Part shown: positions 16,101 to 25,228 of the stretch, one piece after another
How positions within the stretch are numbered: the first letter of the stretch is position 1
Layout: each line of letters starts with the position of its first letter
From: Catenuloplanes niger
GTDB lineage: Bacteria; Actinomycetota; Actinomycetes; Mycobacteriales; Micromonosporaceae
NCBI RefSeq assembly: GCF_031458255.1
Contig: NZ_JAVDYC010000001.1
Span: forward strand, 7,984,501 to 8,048,500
Direction: 5' to 3'
Length of the DNA stretch: 64,000 nucleotides
Notes under the pieces: generated by a model
The model's input: the letters and a program-made list of their open reading frames with translations, nothing else
Databases searched by the model: none
Told to the model about the DNA's origin: nothing
Translations under genes and position numbers: made by a program

Positions 16101-19100
16101 GTGACCGAGGGTACCGACCTCGTTGTTGCGGCCCGGGTGGGCGACCGTCGAGCGCTTGCGGAGCTGAACGCGCTCCATCTGCCCCTGGTCTACCACGTCG
16201 CGGGCCGTGCGCTGCACGTTCACGCCGACATCGCGCACGCGGTCCGCCGCACGTTCGCGCGTGCCGCCCGTGAGCTGGCGCAGCTGCGCGACCCGGACCG
16301 CTTCCGCGGCTGGCTGCTCGCCTGCGCGGTCCGTGAGATCGCGGGCATCCAGGCCGCCGGGACCGGTGTCTCCACCGCACTCGACGGCGGGCCCGCGGAC
16401 CCGTCCGCCGACTTCGTCAGCCTCGCCATCGTCCAGCACGACCTCACCGGCCGGCGCCGCGAGCTGGACGAGGCCACCCGCTGGATCGACGGCGAGCACT
16501 CCGTGGTGCTGGCGCTGTGGTGGCTGGAGGCCGCCGGCCTGCTCACCCGCGCCGAGGTCGCGGACGCGCTGCGCATGCCGCCGGACGACGTCACCGGCCG
16601 GGTCACCGTGCTGCGCGAGCAGTGGGAACAGGCCCGTGCACTGGTCGGCGCGCTGCGCGCCCACCCCGGCTGCCCCGAACTCGCCGTGCTCACCGACGGC
16701 TGGGACCACCTGCCCGCCCCCGCCTGGCGCCGCGGCCTCGGCCTGCACGTCGGCGACTGCCCGGTCTGCGGCGCCGCGATCGCCGGCCTGCCCGAGCTGG
16801 TCCGGCTGCTCGGCGAACACCCGCTGGTCCCGGTCCCGGCCGCGCTGGTCGGCGCGCTCGCCACGGACGGCCTCGTCCCGCCGGACGCGGCGCGGACCAA
16901 CCCCATGCTCGGCGGTACGCCACCGGTCACGCCGGTCCGCTCGTCCGCCACCGGCCCGGCCGGCCCGGCACCGGGCCGCCCCGGCGCCTTCTCGGCCGGC
17001 TGGGCCGGCGCACCGGGCACGGCGGCCGCCGCAGCCGCCGCGGCCGGTGGCGTGGCCGCGACACCCGCCGCCGCGACCACCCGATCGGGTGAACTCTCCA
17101 CGGAATCGACCGTCGACATCACGGCGATCGCGGCCGCCACGGCCGCCGGCGCGATCGGCGCCGGCACCACCTCGCTCACGGACACCGGTCGCGCGGGCTC
17201 CTCTTCCGCCGGCCGCGCGGGGTCGTCCGCCGACCGGGCGGAGGCGACGACCTCCGGCACGGCCGGTGGCGCGTCGCGGCACGTGGCTTCGCCCGAGGCG
17301 CGCGGTGGCGCGGGCAGCGGTGCCGCCGGGGAGGCCGGCGCCGCGAGCGAGGCCGCCGCCGGTGACGCCGCCTCGCGTCGTGCGGCCGGGAACGGCACCG
17401 CCTCGGGTGACGCCCGGCACGCCGACTCGCCGACGACGCCCGCCTCGCGGCACGCGTCCGGAGCGCCGGGAGCGCCGGGACAGACCGGCTCCCGGCGGAC
17501 GACCCCGTCGAACACGGCCGGCGCTGTCGCCGCGACGAGTGCTGCCGCCGCTGCCGACGGCACGGCGGGGCAGACGTCCCCGCGGCACACCGCGGCGTCA
17601 GGTGCGGCCGGTGAGGCGGCCTCGCGGCGCGCCGGGACGGCGGGTGCCGCCGTCGGCACGCCCGGTCAGGCCGGTGCGCGGCACACCGCGGCAGCGGGCG
17701 CCGGTGGTGTGTCCGGGGAGGTGACCTCGCGGCGAGCTGCGGGCAATGCGGCCGGTGGTGTGTCGGGGGAGGCGACCTCGCGGCGAGCCGCGGGGAGTGC
17801 GGCCGGTGGTGTGTCCGGGGAGGCGACCCCGCGGCGAGCCGCCGGAGGTGCGGCTGCTGAGGCCGGTGCCGGGCACACCGGGACGGCGGATGCCGCTGGT
17901 GAGGTGCTCCCGCGGCACACCTCGGGTGCGGCCGGTCAGGCGGGTGCGCGGCACGCCGGCTCGTCGGGTGCCGCCGGTGGGACGGCCGGTGGCCGTACCG
18001 TGGCGGGGTCCGGTGGGGTGGTGGCCGGCAAGGCCGACGGCACGGCCGCGCTGCCGATGATCGCTGGGAAGCGCGCGCCGGAGGAGCCGCCCACGTGGCG
18101 GGGGACGCCGACCCGGATCCCGGGCCCGGCCACGCCCGCCGAGCCGGAGGCGGCCGCGGAGGCGCCGTCGTGGACGGGTGCGCCGACCCGGATCCCGGCC
18201 ACGGACGCGCCGACCGCGATGCTGCCGGCCGTGTCCGGTGGCGCGTCGGCCGCGGCGGCCAAGGGCTCGCACCCACGTGAGGTGCCGCCGGGCCGGCCGG
18301 CCGCCGGGGGAGCGGCCGCGATCACCGCGGGTACCGTGGCGATCCCGCGGCAGCGCGGCGGGGACGCGGACGTGACCGCGGTCATCCCGCGGGTGCCGGC
18401 CGACGACCGGGACGCCGGCGACACCGGCGTGCTGGCCGGCGTGATCCTGCCGGGCGACCAGTTCGTGCCGCCGCAGACCGCGTCGCGGCACATCCCGCCG
18501 CCGTCCGGGGGCGACGATGACGACGACGCGGGTGCGATCGTGCCGCTCGGCGACGCGGAGGAGCCGGAGAACACCGGCCGGTCGAAGAAGGCGCTGGCGC
18601 TCGCCGGCATCGCGGCCGTGGTCGCGCTGAGCACCACGGCCGGCCTGATCATCAACAGCGTGATCGGTGGCGACGACGACACGCTCACGCCGATCGCGGC
18701 GCCGTCCGGCGCGGCCCAGTACGCGGTGCCGCCGGTGGTGGAGCCGTCCGCCTCGGCGTCCGCGTCGCCGTCACCGTCCGCGTCGGCCTCGCCGTCGCCG
18801 TCCGCGTCGGCGTCGCCCAGCCCGTCGGCCGCGGCGAAGCCGTCACCGTCGCGGGTCCCGTCCGTGGCGCCGTCGTCGCCGGCCGCGCCGCCCGGCGGCG
18901 GGACCACCGCCGACCTGCGCTCGTTGCGGATGGCGAGCTCCGAGCGGTACGTGCGGGTCAGCGGCGGAAGCGTGACCGTGGAGCGCGCCTCGGCGGGCAG
19001 CTCCGGGGCCGCGTTCCAGCTGGTGCCGGGCCTGGCCAACGCGGGCTGCGTGTCGCTGCGCACGCCGGACGGCCGGTACCTGCGGCACTACGACTACCGG

Positions 19101-19307
19101 GTGCGTGCCGACGGGGACGACGGGTCCGCGCTGTTCAAGGCGGATGCCACGTTCTGCATGCAGCAGGCGGGCGGCGCGGTCATGCTGCGGTCGCACAACT
19201 TCCCCGACCACTTCCTCCGGGCGCGCGACTCCGGGCTGTTCATCACGCAGCTCGACCGGAACGCGGCCGGGTCGATGCTGTGGGTGCTGACCGACCCGAT
19301 CGGCTGA
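16101..19307 (+). CDS. sigma-70-like N-terminus, Ala-rich region, TM helix and AbfB domain
   Basis: The 1068-residue protein is a mosaic. Residues 1-210 resemble an ECF sigma factor: DLVVAARVGDRRALAELNAL, RDPDRFRGWLLACAVREI (region 2-like), then LLTRAEVADALRMPPDDVTGRV (region 4 HTH-like). A Cys pair (GDCPVCGAAI, ~219-228) follows. Residues ~294-826 are Ala/Gly/Ser/Arg-rich low complexity with 17-residue repeats. One transmembrane helix lies near 830-853, followed by a Ser/Ala/Pro linker. The end (~935-1068) is an AbfB/CBM42-like beta-trefoil (LRSLRMASSERYVRV, SHNFPDHFLRARD). The GTG at 16101 has GGGAAG upstream; the frame opens earlier at 15996. The topology implies a cytoplasmic DNA/RNA-polymerase module and an external sugar-binding module. 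Confidence 0.8.
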   Translation: MTEGTDLVVAARVGDRRALAELNALHLPLVYHVAGRALHVHADIAHAVRRTFARAARELAQLRDPDRFRGWLLACAVREIAGIQAAGTGVSTALDGGPADPSADFVSLAIVQHDLTGRRRELDEATRWIDGEHSVVLALWWLEAAGLLTRAEVADALRMPPDDVTGRVTVLREQWEQARALVGALRAHPGCPELAVLTDGWDHLPAPAWRRGLGLHVGDCPVCGAAIAGLPELVRLLGEHPLVPVPAALVGALATDGLVPPDAARTNPMLGGTPPVTPVRSSATGPAGPAPGRPGAFSAGWAGAPGTAAAAAAAAGGVAATPAAATTRSGELSTESTVDITAIAAATAAGAIGAGTTSLTDTGRAGSSSAGRAGSSADRAEATTSGTAGGASRHVASPEARGGAGSGAAGEAGAASEAAAGDAASRRAAGNGTASGDARHADSPTTPASRHASGAPGAPGQTGSRRTTPSNTAGAVAATSAAAAADGTAGQTSPRHTAASGAAGEAASRRAGTAGAAVGTPGQAGARHTAAAGAGGVSGEVTSRRAAGNAAGGVSGEATSRRAAGSAAGGVSGEATPRRAAGGAAAEAGAGHTGTADAAGEVLPRHTSGAAGQAGARHAGSSGAAGGTAGGRTVAGSGGVVAGKADGTAALPMIAGKRAPEEPPTWRGTPTRIPGPATPAEPEAAAEAPSWTGAPTRIPATDAPTAMLPAVSGGASAAAAKGSHPREVPPGRPAAGGAAAITAGTVAIPRQRGGDADVTAVIPRVPADDRDAGDTGVLAGVILPGDQFVPPQTASRHIPPPSGGDDDDDAGAIVPLGDAEEPENTGRSKKALALAGIAAVVALSTTAGLIINSVIGGDDDTLTPIAAPSGAAQYAVPPVVEPSASASASPSPSASASPSPSASASPSPSAAAKPSPSRVPSVAPSSPAAPPGGGTTADLRSLRMASSERYVRVSGGSVTVERASAGSSGAAFQLVPGLANAGCVSLRTPDGRYLRHYDYRVRADGDDGSALFKADATFCMQQAGGAVMLRSHNFPDHFLRARDSGLFITQLDRNAAGSMLWVLTDPIG
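17703..17855 (+). repeat. three 51-bp coding repeats
   Basis: Three in-frame units of 51 bases (17703-17753, 17754-17804, 17805-17855) encode GGVSGE(V/A)T(S/P)RRAAG(N/S/G)AA within the low-complexity part of the sigma/AbfB fusion. Confidence 0.9.
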
Positions 19308-19310
19308 GCG

Positions 19311-19352
19311 GTCCGGCGGGCCGCCGGGGCACACCCCGGCGGCCCGCCGGAC
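19311..19352. terminator. bidirectional hairpin between convergent genes
   Basis: Exact 19-base arms (19311-19329 and 19334-19352) with the 4-base loop caca lie 3 bases after the stop at 19307 and 4 bases from the minus-strand stop at 19357. It should end transcription from both sides. Confidence 0.85.
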
Positions 19353-19356
19353 GGCG

Positions 19357-21132
19357 TCACGGGTGCGGCGGCGTCGCGACGAGCAGCAGCGCGACGTCGT
19401 CCTCGCCGGTGACGACCGGACCGTTCCGGATCAGCAGGTCGGCCAGTTCGTCCGGTCCGGCACCGTGCCGCCGGCGCAGCAGGTCACGCACGTTGTCGAG
19501 GCCGTCGTCGAGCGTGGCGGTACGCGTCTCGACCAGGCCGTCCGTGTAGAGCACCACGGTTGTGCCGGGCGGCAGGTGCCGGGTGCGGTTGCGGCGTGAC
19601 GCGCGGCGGGTGGCGCCGATCAGCGGGTCGTGCCCGTCGAGCTGCTCGACGGTGCCGTCCGGCAGCACTACCAGCGGCGGTGGATGCCCGGCGTTCGCCC
19701 AGGTCAGCACGTGCCCGCCGGTCGGCGCCGGATCGAGGTAGGCCAGCAGCACGGTGGTCAGGTCGGGCTGGCCGAGCGACCGGCTGGTGTGCTCCAGCCG
19801 GCGCAGCAGCGCGGACGGCGGCTCGTCCCGGTCGATGAGCAGCGTGCGCAGGATGCTGCGGTACTGGCTCATCGCCGCGGCGGCCGCGAGGCTGTGCCCG
19901 GACACGTCGCCGATCACCAGCGCCAGGCGGTCCTCGCCGAGGGTGATCGCGTCGTACCAGTCGCCGCCGACGTGGTCCTCGTGGTGCGCCGGGACGTAGC
20001 GGGCCGCCATCCGCAGGTGCTCGTGCGCGGGCAGCGGGGTGAGCAGGGCTTTCTGCATGGTCGCGGCGGCCGTGCGCCGGTCGTCGAGCACGCTCACCCG
20101 GGCGAGCGTCTGCGCGGTGTAGCCGGCCAGCGCGACCAGCACCGCCTGGACGGCGCCGTCCGGTCGGTACGGCGTGTCCCAGGTGAACGTCAGCGCGCCG
20201 ACCGCACCGGCCGGCCCGGGCAGCGGCACGCTGACCGCGGACTGCCAGCCCATCTCGGTGAACGTGCTCAGCGCGTCCGGTGTCTCGGCCGCGACCGCCG
20301 CCAGGTCCGGCAGCACGACGGGCCGGCCGGTGCGGACGGCGAGCGCGGTCGGGGTGGACGAGGACGACGGGTAGCGCGCCCACCGGTCCGCGATCTGCGC
20401 CGGCAGCAGGCGGGCGGACGCCAGCGTCAGGTGCGGGCCCGGCCCGGTGACGGAGACGCCGACGTACGCCGGGTGCAGCACGTCGGCGATCAGGTCGTGG
20501 ACCGCGTCGACCACGCCGGCCAGCGAGTCGGCGTCGGCCAGCGCCACGCTGGCGCGCAGCAGCAGCCGGTTGCGGTCGAAGGCGGCGGCCGCGCGCTGCT
20601 GGTACCGGTTCGCCCAGTAGGTGGCGATGCGCAGGCGCAGGCTGTCCGAGCAGGCCGCGGCCAGGTCGGCCAGCAGCGAGAGCTCGGCGTCGGTCCAGTG
20701 CCGCGGCTCGTGGTCGATCGCGCACAGCGAGCCCAGGACCTGGCCGTCCGAGTCGGTCAGCGGCATGCCCGCGTACCCGATCACGCCGAGGTCCTCGATC
20801 GCGAGGTTGCCGCGCACCCGCGGGTCGGTCCGGGCGTCGACCACCACGAGCGGCTCCGACGCGGCGACCACGTGCTGGCAGAACGAGTGGGACAGCGGGG
20901 TCTGCCGCCGCCCGGCCCACGGCTCGCCGAGTCCGCAGGCGCCGGGGAAGAACTGCCGGTCGTCGCTGACCAGCGACACCAGCGCGACCGGCACGCGCAG
21001 CACCGTGCGAACCATCGCCGCGAACCGGTCGAACGTCGGGTCGGCGACCGCGTCGAGCCCGGTGCGGGTCAACGCCTCCAGCCGCGCGGTGAGCGACAGC
21101 ACCCCGGACCGCCCCGGGAACGGTTCCGTCAC
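19357..21132 (-). CDS. GAF-GAF-PP2C (SpoIIE-type) phosphatase
   Basis: The 591-residue protein has a first GAF domain (about 25-170; PVALVSLVSDDRQFF, LSHSFCQHVVA, GVIGYAGMPL, GSLCAIDHEPRHW) and a second (about 190-345; WQSAVSVPLPGPAGAVGALTF). A PP2C/SpoIIE serine phosphatase domain follows, with metal-binding motifs VGGDWYDAI, LVIGDVSGHSLAAA, TWANAGHPPPLV, LYTDGLVETR and the closing GEDDVALLL. It probably dephosphorylates an anti-anti-sigma factor in response to a ligand or redox signal sensed by the GAF domains. It converges on the sigma-like gene, but an operon link is excluded by orientation. Confidence 0.92.
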   Translation of the reverse strand: MTEPFPGRSGVLSLTARLEALTRTGLDAVADPTFDRFAAMVRTVLRVPVALVSLVSDDRQFFPGACGLGEPWAGRRQTPLSHSFCQHVVAASEPLVVVDARTDPRVRGNLAIEDLGVIGYAGMPLTDSDGQVLGSLCAIDHEPRHWTDAELSLLADLAAACSDSLRLRIATYWANRYQQRAAAAFDRNRLLLRASVALADADSLAGVVDAVHDLIADVLHPAYVGVSVTGPGPHLTLASARLLPAQIADRWARYPSSSSTPTALAVRTGRPVVLPDLAAVAAETPDALSTFTEMGWQSAVSVPLPGPAGAVGALTFTWDTPYRPDGAVQAVLVALAGYTAQTLARVSVLDDRRTAAATMQKALLTPLPAHEHLRMAARYVPAHHEDHVGGDWYDAITLGEDRLALVIGDVSGHSLAAAAAMSQYRSILRTLLIDRDEPPSALLRRLEHTSRSLGQPDLTTVLLAYLDPAPTGGHVLTWANAGHPPPLVVLPDGTVEQLDGHDPLIGATRRASRRNRTRHLPPGTTVVLYTDGLVETRTATLDDGLDNVRDLLRRRHGAGPDELADLLIRNGPVVTGEDDVALLLVATPPHP

Positions 21133-21436
21133 GCGGGCACCCCACGGCGGGCGGGCCGCCTCGTCACGCTCGCGGCACCGCCTCGGGGACGTTCGTCGCA
21201 GCCCGGCACGCCGGACATTATGACGACATCCGGCCCCGGTCCGCGACCGCTGGTGATCCCGATCCGATCACGCTGGGTACCGGCCGGCCCGTGGCGCTCG
21301 GCCGGCCGAGCGCCGCCGGTCGGGCGAGCGCCGCCGGTCGGGCGAGTGTCGCCGGATGGCGGGTGCCGCGGAACGGCCGAGCGCCACCGGTTGGATGAGG
21401 AGCGCCGGGCGGGTGATGCGGGGTGCCGGACGCGCG
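21133..21436. other. intergenic region with degenerate 18-bp repeats
   Basis: No gene is seen. Two exact copies of an 18-base unit (cgagcgccgccggtcggg, 21307-21324 and 21325-21342) are followed by a degenerate copy (21343-21360) and looser echoes up to about 21415. Confidence 0.6.
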
Positions 21437-21468
21437 GGCGCCGCCGGACGGGGGAGTCCGGCGGCGCC
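21437..21468 (-). terminator. hairpin downstream of the dicarboxylate carrier gene
   Basis: Exact 13-base arms (21437-21449 and 21456-21468) with a 6-base G-rich loop, 20 bases past the minus-strand stop at 21488. Confidence 0.75.
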
Positions 21469-21487
21469 GTGGGGCGGGGGTGCGAGG

Positions 21488-22846
21488 TCAGCCGCGGGGG
21501 GCGGCGGGCTCGGCGGTGTGGGTCTCCTCCTCCTCGTCGAGCATGGTGGCCTCGTCGAACGGGTCCTGGCCGGAGAGCACGGCGTGCATCCGGTCCCGGT
21601 CGATCTCGCGGGTCCAGGTGCCGACCAGGACGGTGGCGACCGCGTTGCCGGCGAAGTTGGTCAGCGCGCGGGCCTCGGACATGAACCGGTCGATGCCGAC
21701 GATCAGGCCGACGCCGTCGACCAGGTCGGGGCGGTGGCTGGACAGGCCGCCGGCCAGCGTGGCCAGGCCGGCGCCGGTGATGCCGGCTGCGCCCTTCGAG
21801 GCGATGATCATGAAGAGGAGCAGCGAGATCTGCTCGCCGACGCTCAGCGGGTCGCCCATCGCGGCCGCGATGAACAGCGAGGCCATGGTCAGGTAGATCG
21901 CGGTGCCGTCCAGGTTGAACGAGTAGCCGGTCGGTACCGTGATGCCGACGACCGACTTGCTGATCCCGGCGTGCTGCATCTTCGCGATCAGGCGGGGCAG
22001 CGCGGACTCGGACGACGACGTCGACACGATCAGCAGGAACTCGCGGCCGAGGTACTTCAGCAGGCTGAAGATGTTGACGCCGGAGACCAGCTTGAGGATC
22101 AGGCCGAGGATCACGAACACGAAGATCGCGCAGGTGACGTAGAAACCGATCATGATCTGGGCCAGGCTCTTCAGCGCGTCCATGCCGGTCGCGCCGACCA
22201 CCGCGGCGATCGCGCCGAACGCGCCGATCGGGGCCAGCCACATGATCATGGCGAGGATCTTGAAGACCAGGCGCTGGATCAGCTCGATCGCGCGCAGCAC
22301 CGGCTCGCCGCGGCTGCCCATCGACTGCACCGCGAACCCGACCAGCAGCGCCACCAACAGCGTCTGCAGCACCAGGCCCTCGGTCAGCGACGAGACCAGC
22401 GTGTGCGGGATGATGCCGAGCAGGAACTCCGACGTGCTCTGGTGCGGCGCGTTGCCGGCCGCCTTCTGGCCCGCGGCCGCGATCGACTCGTTGAGCTGCA
22501 TGCCCTCGCCCGGGTGCACGATGTTGCCGACGACCAGGCCGATCGCCAGCGCCACCGTGGACATGGTGAGGAAGTAGCCGAGGGCCAGGCCGCCGACCTT
22601 GCCGACCGACGCGGCCTTCCGGATCGAGCCGATGCCGAGCACGATGGTGCAGAAGATGACCGGCCCGATCATCATCTTGATCAGGTTGACGAAGCCGGTG
22701 CCGAGCGGCGCCAGAGCCTTCGCGGTCTCCGGCCAGATGAAGCCGACCGCGATGCCGAGCAGCACGGCGACGATGACGGCGATGTAGAGGAAGTGGGTGC
22801 GGCCGCCCGATCGCCGCGCAGGCGCTGTGTTCTCCGTGACGCTCAT
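21488..22846 (-). CDS. dctA: C4-dicarboxylate/cation symporter (DctA/GltP family)
   Basis: The 452-residue membrane protein has the multi-span layout of dicarboxylate/amino acid:cation symporters. It has an early LIKMMIGPVIFCTIVLGI helix, the serine-rich re-entrant loop STSSSESALPRLI, the NLDGTAIY cation-site motif and a helix around TNFAGNAVATVLVG. The C-terminus is acidic and cytoplasmic. The family imports succinate, fumarate or malate with H+ or Na+. The sensor kinase/regulator pair of DcuS/DcuR type starts divergently only 80 bases away, so it is probably substrate-induced through that pair. Confidence 0.9.
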   Translation of the reverse strand: MSVTENTAPARRSGGRTHFLYIAVIVAVLLGIAVGFIWPETAKALAPLGTGFVNLIKMMIGPVIFCTIVLGIGSIRKAASVGKVGGLALGYFLTMSTVALAIGLVVGNIVHPGEGMQLNESIAAAGQKAAGNAPHQSTSEFLLGIIPHTLVSSLTEGLVLQTLLVALLVGFAVQSMGSRGEPVLRAIELIQRLVFKILAMIMWLAPIGAFGAIAAVVGATGMDALKSLAQIMIGFYVTCAIFVFVILGLILKLVSGVNIFSLLKYLGREFLLIVSTSSSESALPRLIAKMQHAGISKSVVGITVPTGYSFNLDGTAIYLTMASLFIAAAMGDPLSVGEQISLLLFMIIASKGAAGITGAGLATLAGGLSSHRPDLVDGVGLIVGIDRFMSEARALTNFAGNAVATVLVGTWTREIDRDRMHAVLSGQDPFDEATMLDEEEETHTAEPAAPRG

Positions 22847-22926
22847 GCCGCAGACTGTGGCCTGTGTCTCACCCGCAAGGCACGATTGCGTTCATTCTGT
22901 TCATCGCGAGGACCCGGAACCGAAAC

Positions 22927-24495
22927 ATGGCGATCATCCGTCGATGGAGCATCGCGCGCGAGCTGTTCGTGCTGCAGGTGCTGGTCGTGACACTGCTGGT
23001 CACGGCCGGGACCGTGGGCACGGTCGCGCTAGCGGCGCAGGACGCGCAGCACGCGGCCGTCGAGGAGGTCACCGCCGTCGCCGAGACGATCGCCCGCTCA
23101 CCGCTGGTGGTCACGGCGCTGCGCGCCGACGATCCCACGACCACCCTGCAGCCGTACGCGGAGAGCGTGCGCGTCGCGACCGGCACCGACTTCATCGTGG
23201 TGATGGCGCCGGACCGCACCCGCTACACGCATCCGAACCCGTCGCTGATCGAGGGACCGTTCGTCGGCTCGATCGACGCGGCGCTGCACGGTGGCGTCGT
23301 GGTGGAGACGACCACCGGCAGCCTCGGCCGGTCCGTGCGCACGGTCGTGCCGGTCCGGGACGAGTCCGGCGCGATCACCGGCCTGGTCTCGGTCGGCATC
23401 ACCACCGACGAGATCAACCGCCGGCTGCGTCACCAGCTGCCGGCCGTGCTGCTGGCCACCGTGCTCGCGCTCGCGCTGGCCGGCCTCGGCGCCTGGCTGC
23501 TCTCCAACCGGCTGCGGCGGCAGACGCACGGGCTCGGCCCGGCCGAGATGCGCCGGATGTACGAGTACTACGACGCGGTCCTGCACTCGGTCCGCGAGGG
23601 CCTGCTCGTGGTGGACCGGAACGGCCGCGTCGCGCTGATCAACGACGAGGGCCGCCGGCTGCTCGGACTGCCCGACGACGTGCCGGTGTCCGGTCTGTCG
23701 CTCCCGGCGGAGGTCGCGGAGCTGTTGACCGCGGCCCAGCCGGCCGCGGACGTGCCGGTGCTGGCCGGCGACCGGGTCCTGGTCGCCAACCAGCGGGTGA
23801 CGCGCTTCGAGGGCCGCACCCTCGGCACGGTGCTGACCCTGCGCGACCACACGGAGCTGCGCGCGCTCGCCGGCGAGCTGGACTCGGTGCGCGGCCTGAC
23901 CGAGGCGCTGCGCGCGCAGGCGCACGAGGCCGCGAACCGGCTGCACACCGTGCTGACCATGGTCGAGCTCGGCCGCGCCGACGAGGCGGTCCGGCTCGCC
24001 ACCGCGGAACTGGAGCTCGCCCAGCAGCTCACCGACCAGGTCGTCGGCGCGGTCGCGGAGCCGGCGCTGGCCGCGCTGCTGCTCGGCAAGTCCGCGCAGG
24101 CCGCGGAGCGCGGCGTCGAGCTGGTCGTCGACCCGCGGTCCAGGCTGGACTCGCCGCGGCTGCCGAGCCGGGACCTGCTCACCGTGGTCGGCAACCTGGT
24201 CGACAACGCGCTGGAGGCGGTCGCCGGCCGACCGGCGCCGCGCCGGGTCACCGTGCTGATCACCGAGGAGCCGGCCGAGGTGCTGGTGCGCGTCTCCGAC
24301 ACCGGCCCGGGCATGACGGAGGCGGAGGCCGCGGCCGCGTTCCGGCGCGGCTGGACCACCAAGCGGGAGGGGCGCGGGCTCGGGCTGGCGCTGGTCCGGC
24401 AGGTCGCGGAGCGGCACAGCGGCACCGCGTCGGCCGCGTCCGGTCCCGCAGGCGGCGCCGTCATCACGGTCCGGCTGCCGGTGGGCGCGCCGTGA
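22927..24495 (+). CDS. DcuS/CitA-type sensor histidine kinase
   Basis: The 522-residue kinase has a first membrane helix (about 12-35) and a periplasmic single-Cache-like sensor (about 36-155, with FIVVMAPDRTRYTHPNP and GSLGRSVRTVVPVRD). A second helix near 166-188, a PAS-like domain (SVREGLLVVDRNGRVALIND) and an H-box QAHEAANRLH follow. The ATPase domain carries N-box NLVDNALEA, DTGPGM and GRGLGLALV. This is the citrate/dicarboxylate sensor layout. I chose the ATG at 22927, which puts RRWSIAREL at the membrane edge as usual for the family. It acts with the regulator at 24545, probably on the carrier encoded divergently. Confidence 0.92.
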   Translation: MAIIRRWSIARELFVLQVLVVTLLVTAGTVGTVALAAQDAQHAAVEEVTAVAETIARSPLVVTALRADDPTTTLQPYAESVRVATGTDFIVVMAPDRTRYTHPNPSLIEGPFVGSIDAALHGGVVVETTTGSLGRSVRTVVPVRDESGAITGLVSVGITTDEINRRLRHQLPAVLLATVLALALAGLGAWLLSNRLRRQTHGLGPAEMRRMYEYYDAVLHSVREGLLVVDRNGRVALINDEGRRLLGLPDDVPVSGLSLPAEVAELLTAAQPAADVPVLAGDRVLVANQRVTRFEGRTLGTVLTLRDHTELRALAGELDSVRGLTEALRAQAHEAANRLHTVLTMVELGRADEAVRLATAELELAQQLTDQVVGAVAEPALAALLLGKSAQAAERGVELVVDPRSRLDSPRLPSRDLLTVVGNLVDNALEAVAGRPAPRRVTVLITEEPAEVLVRVSDTGPGMTEAEAAAAFRRGWTTKREGRGLGLALVRQVAERHSGTASAASGPAGGAVITVRLPVGAP

Positions 24496-24544
24496 CCGGG
24501 ACGCCGGTCCGGTGCACCGGTCACCGCGCCGCGGGACGGCCGGC

Positions 24545-25228
24545 ATGAGCGCGATCCGGGTCCTGGTCGTCGACGACGAGCCGTTGATCGCGGAGGCGCA
24601 CGCGGCGTACACCCGGCGGGTCGAGGGTTTCGAGGTGGCCGGCGTGGCGCACACCGGCCGGGCCGCGCTCGCCGCGCTCCGGGCCGGCGGCGTCGACCTG
24701 GTGCTGCTCGATCTCAATCTGCCCGACCTGCACGGCCTGGAGATCGCCCGGGCGCTGCGCGCGGCCGGCAGCGCCACCGACGTGCTGGCCGTGACGTCCG
24801 CCCGGGACCTGGCCGTGGTCCGTTCCGCCGCGGCCCTCGGCGTCGCCCACTACCTGCTGAAACCGTTCACGTTCGCCGGCTTCCGCGACAAGCTGGAGCG
24901 CTACGCCGACTACCACCGGCAGTTGCACGGTGACGGCCAGGTCGCGGCCCAGCACGAGATCGACCGGGCCTTCGCGACCCTGCGCGGCGCGCCCGCCGAC
25001 TCCCTGCCCAAGGGTCTCGACACGGCCACGCTCGACCTGGTCCTGGCCGCGCTGCGCACCGCACCGCCACCGGGCGGCCTGTCCGCCGCCGAGATCGCCG
25101 CCCGCACCGGCGTCTCGCGCGTCACGGCCCGCCGCTACCTGGAGCACCTCGCCACCGCCGGCCGCGTCGTCCGCTCCCCGCGCTACGGCGGCCCGGGGCG
25201 CCCGGAGGTCGAGTACCGCCCGGCGTGA
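24545..25228 (+). CDS. DcuR/CitB-type response regulator
   Basis: The 227-residue protein has a receiver domain with the acidic pair in VVDDEP (10-11), phosphoacceptor Asp56 in LLDLNLP and the conserved Lys in YLLKPF. A C-terminal winged-helix-like DNA-binding domain follows (GGLSAAEIAARTGVSRVTARRYLEHLA). This architecture is that of regulators paired with DcuS/CitA kinases, the gene upstream. Its targets probably include the dicarboxylate carrier. The end overlaps the convergent acyltransferase gene by 46 bases. Confidence 0.92.
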   Translation: MSAIRVLVVDDEPLIAEAHAAYTRRVEGFEVAGVAHTGRAALAALRAGGVDLVLLDLNLPDLHGLEIARALRAAGSATDVLAVTSARDLAVVRSAAALGVAHYLLKPFTFAGFRDKLERYADYHRQLHGDGQVAAQHEIDRAFATLRGAPADSLPKGLDTATLDLVLAALRTAPPPGGLSAAEIAARTGVSRVTARRYLEHLATAGRVVRSPRYGGPGRPEVEYRPA

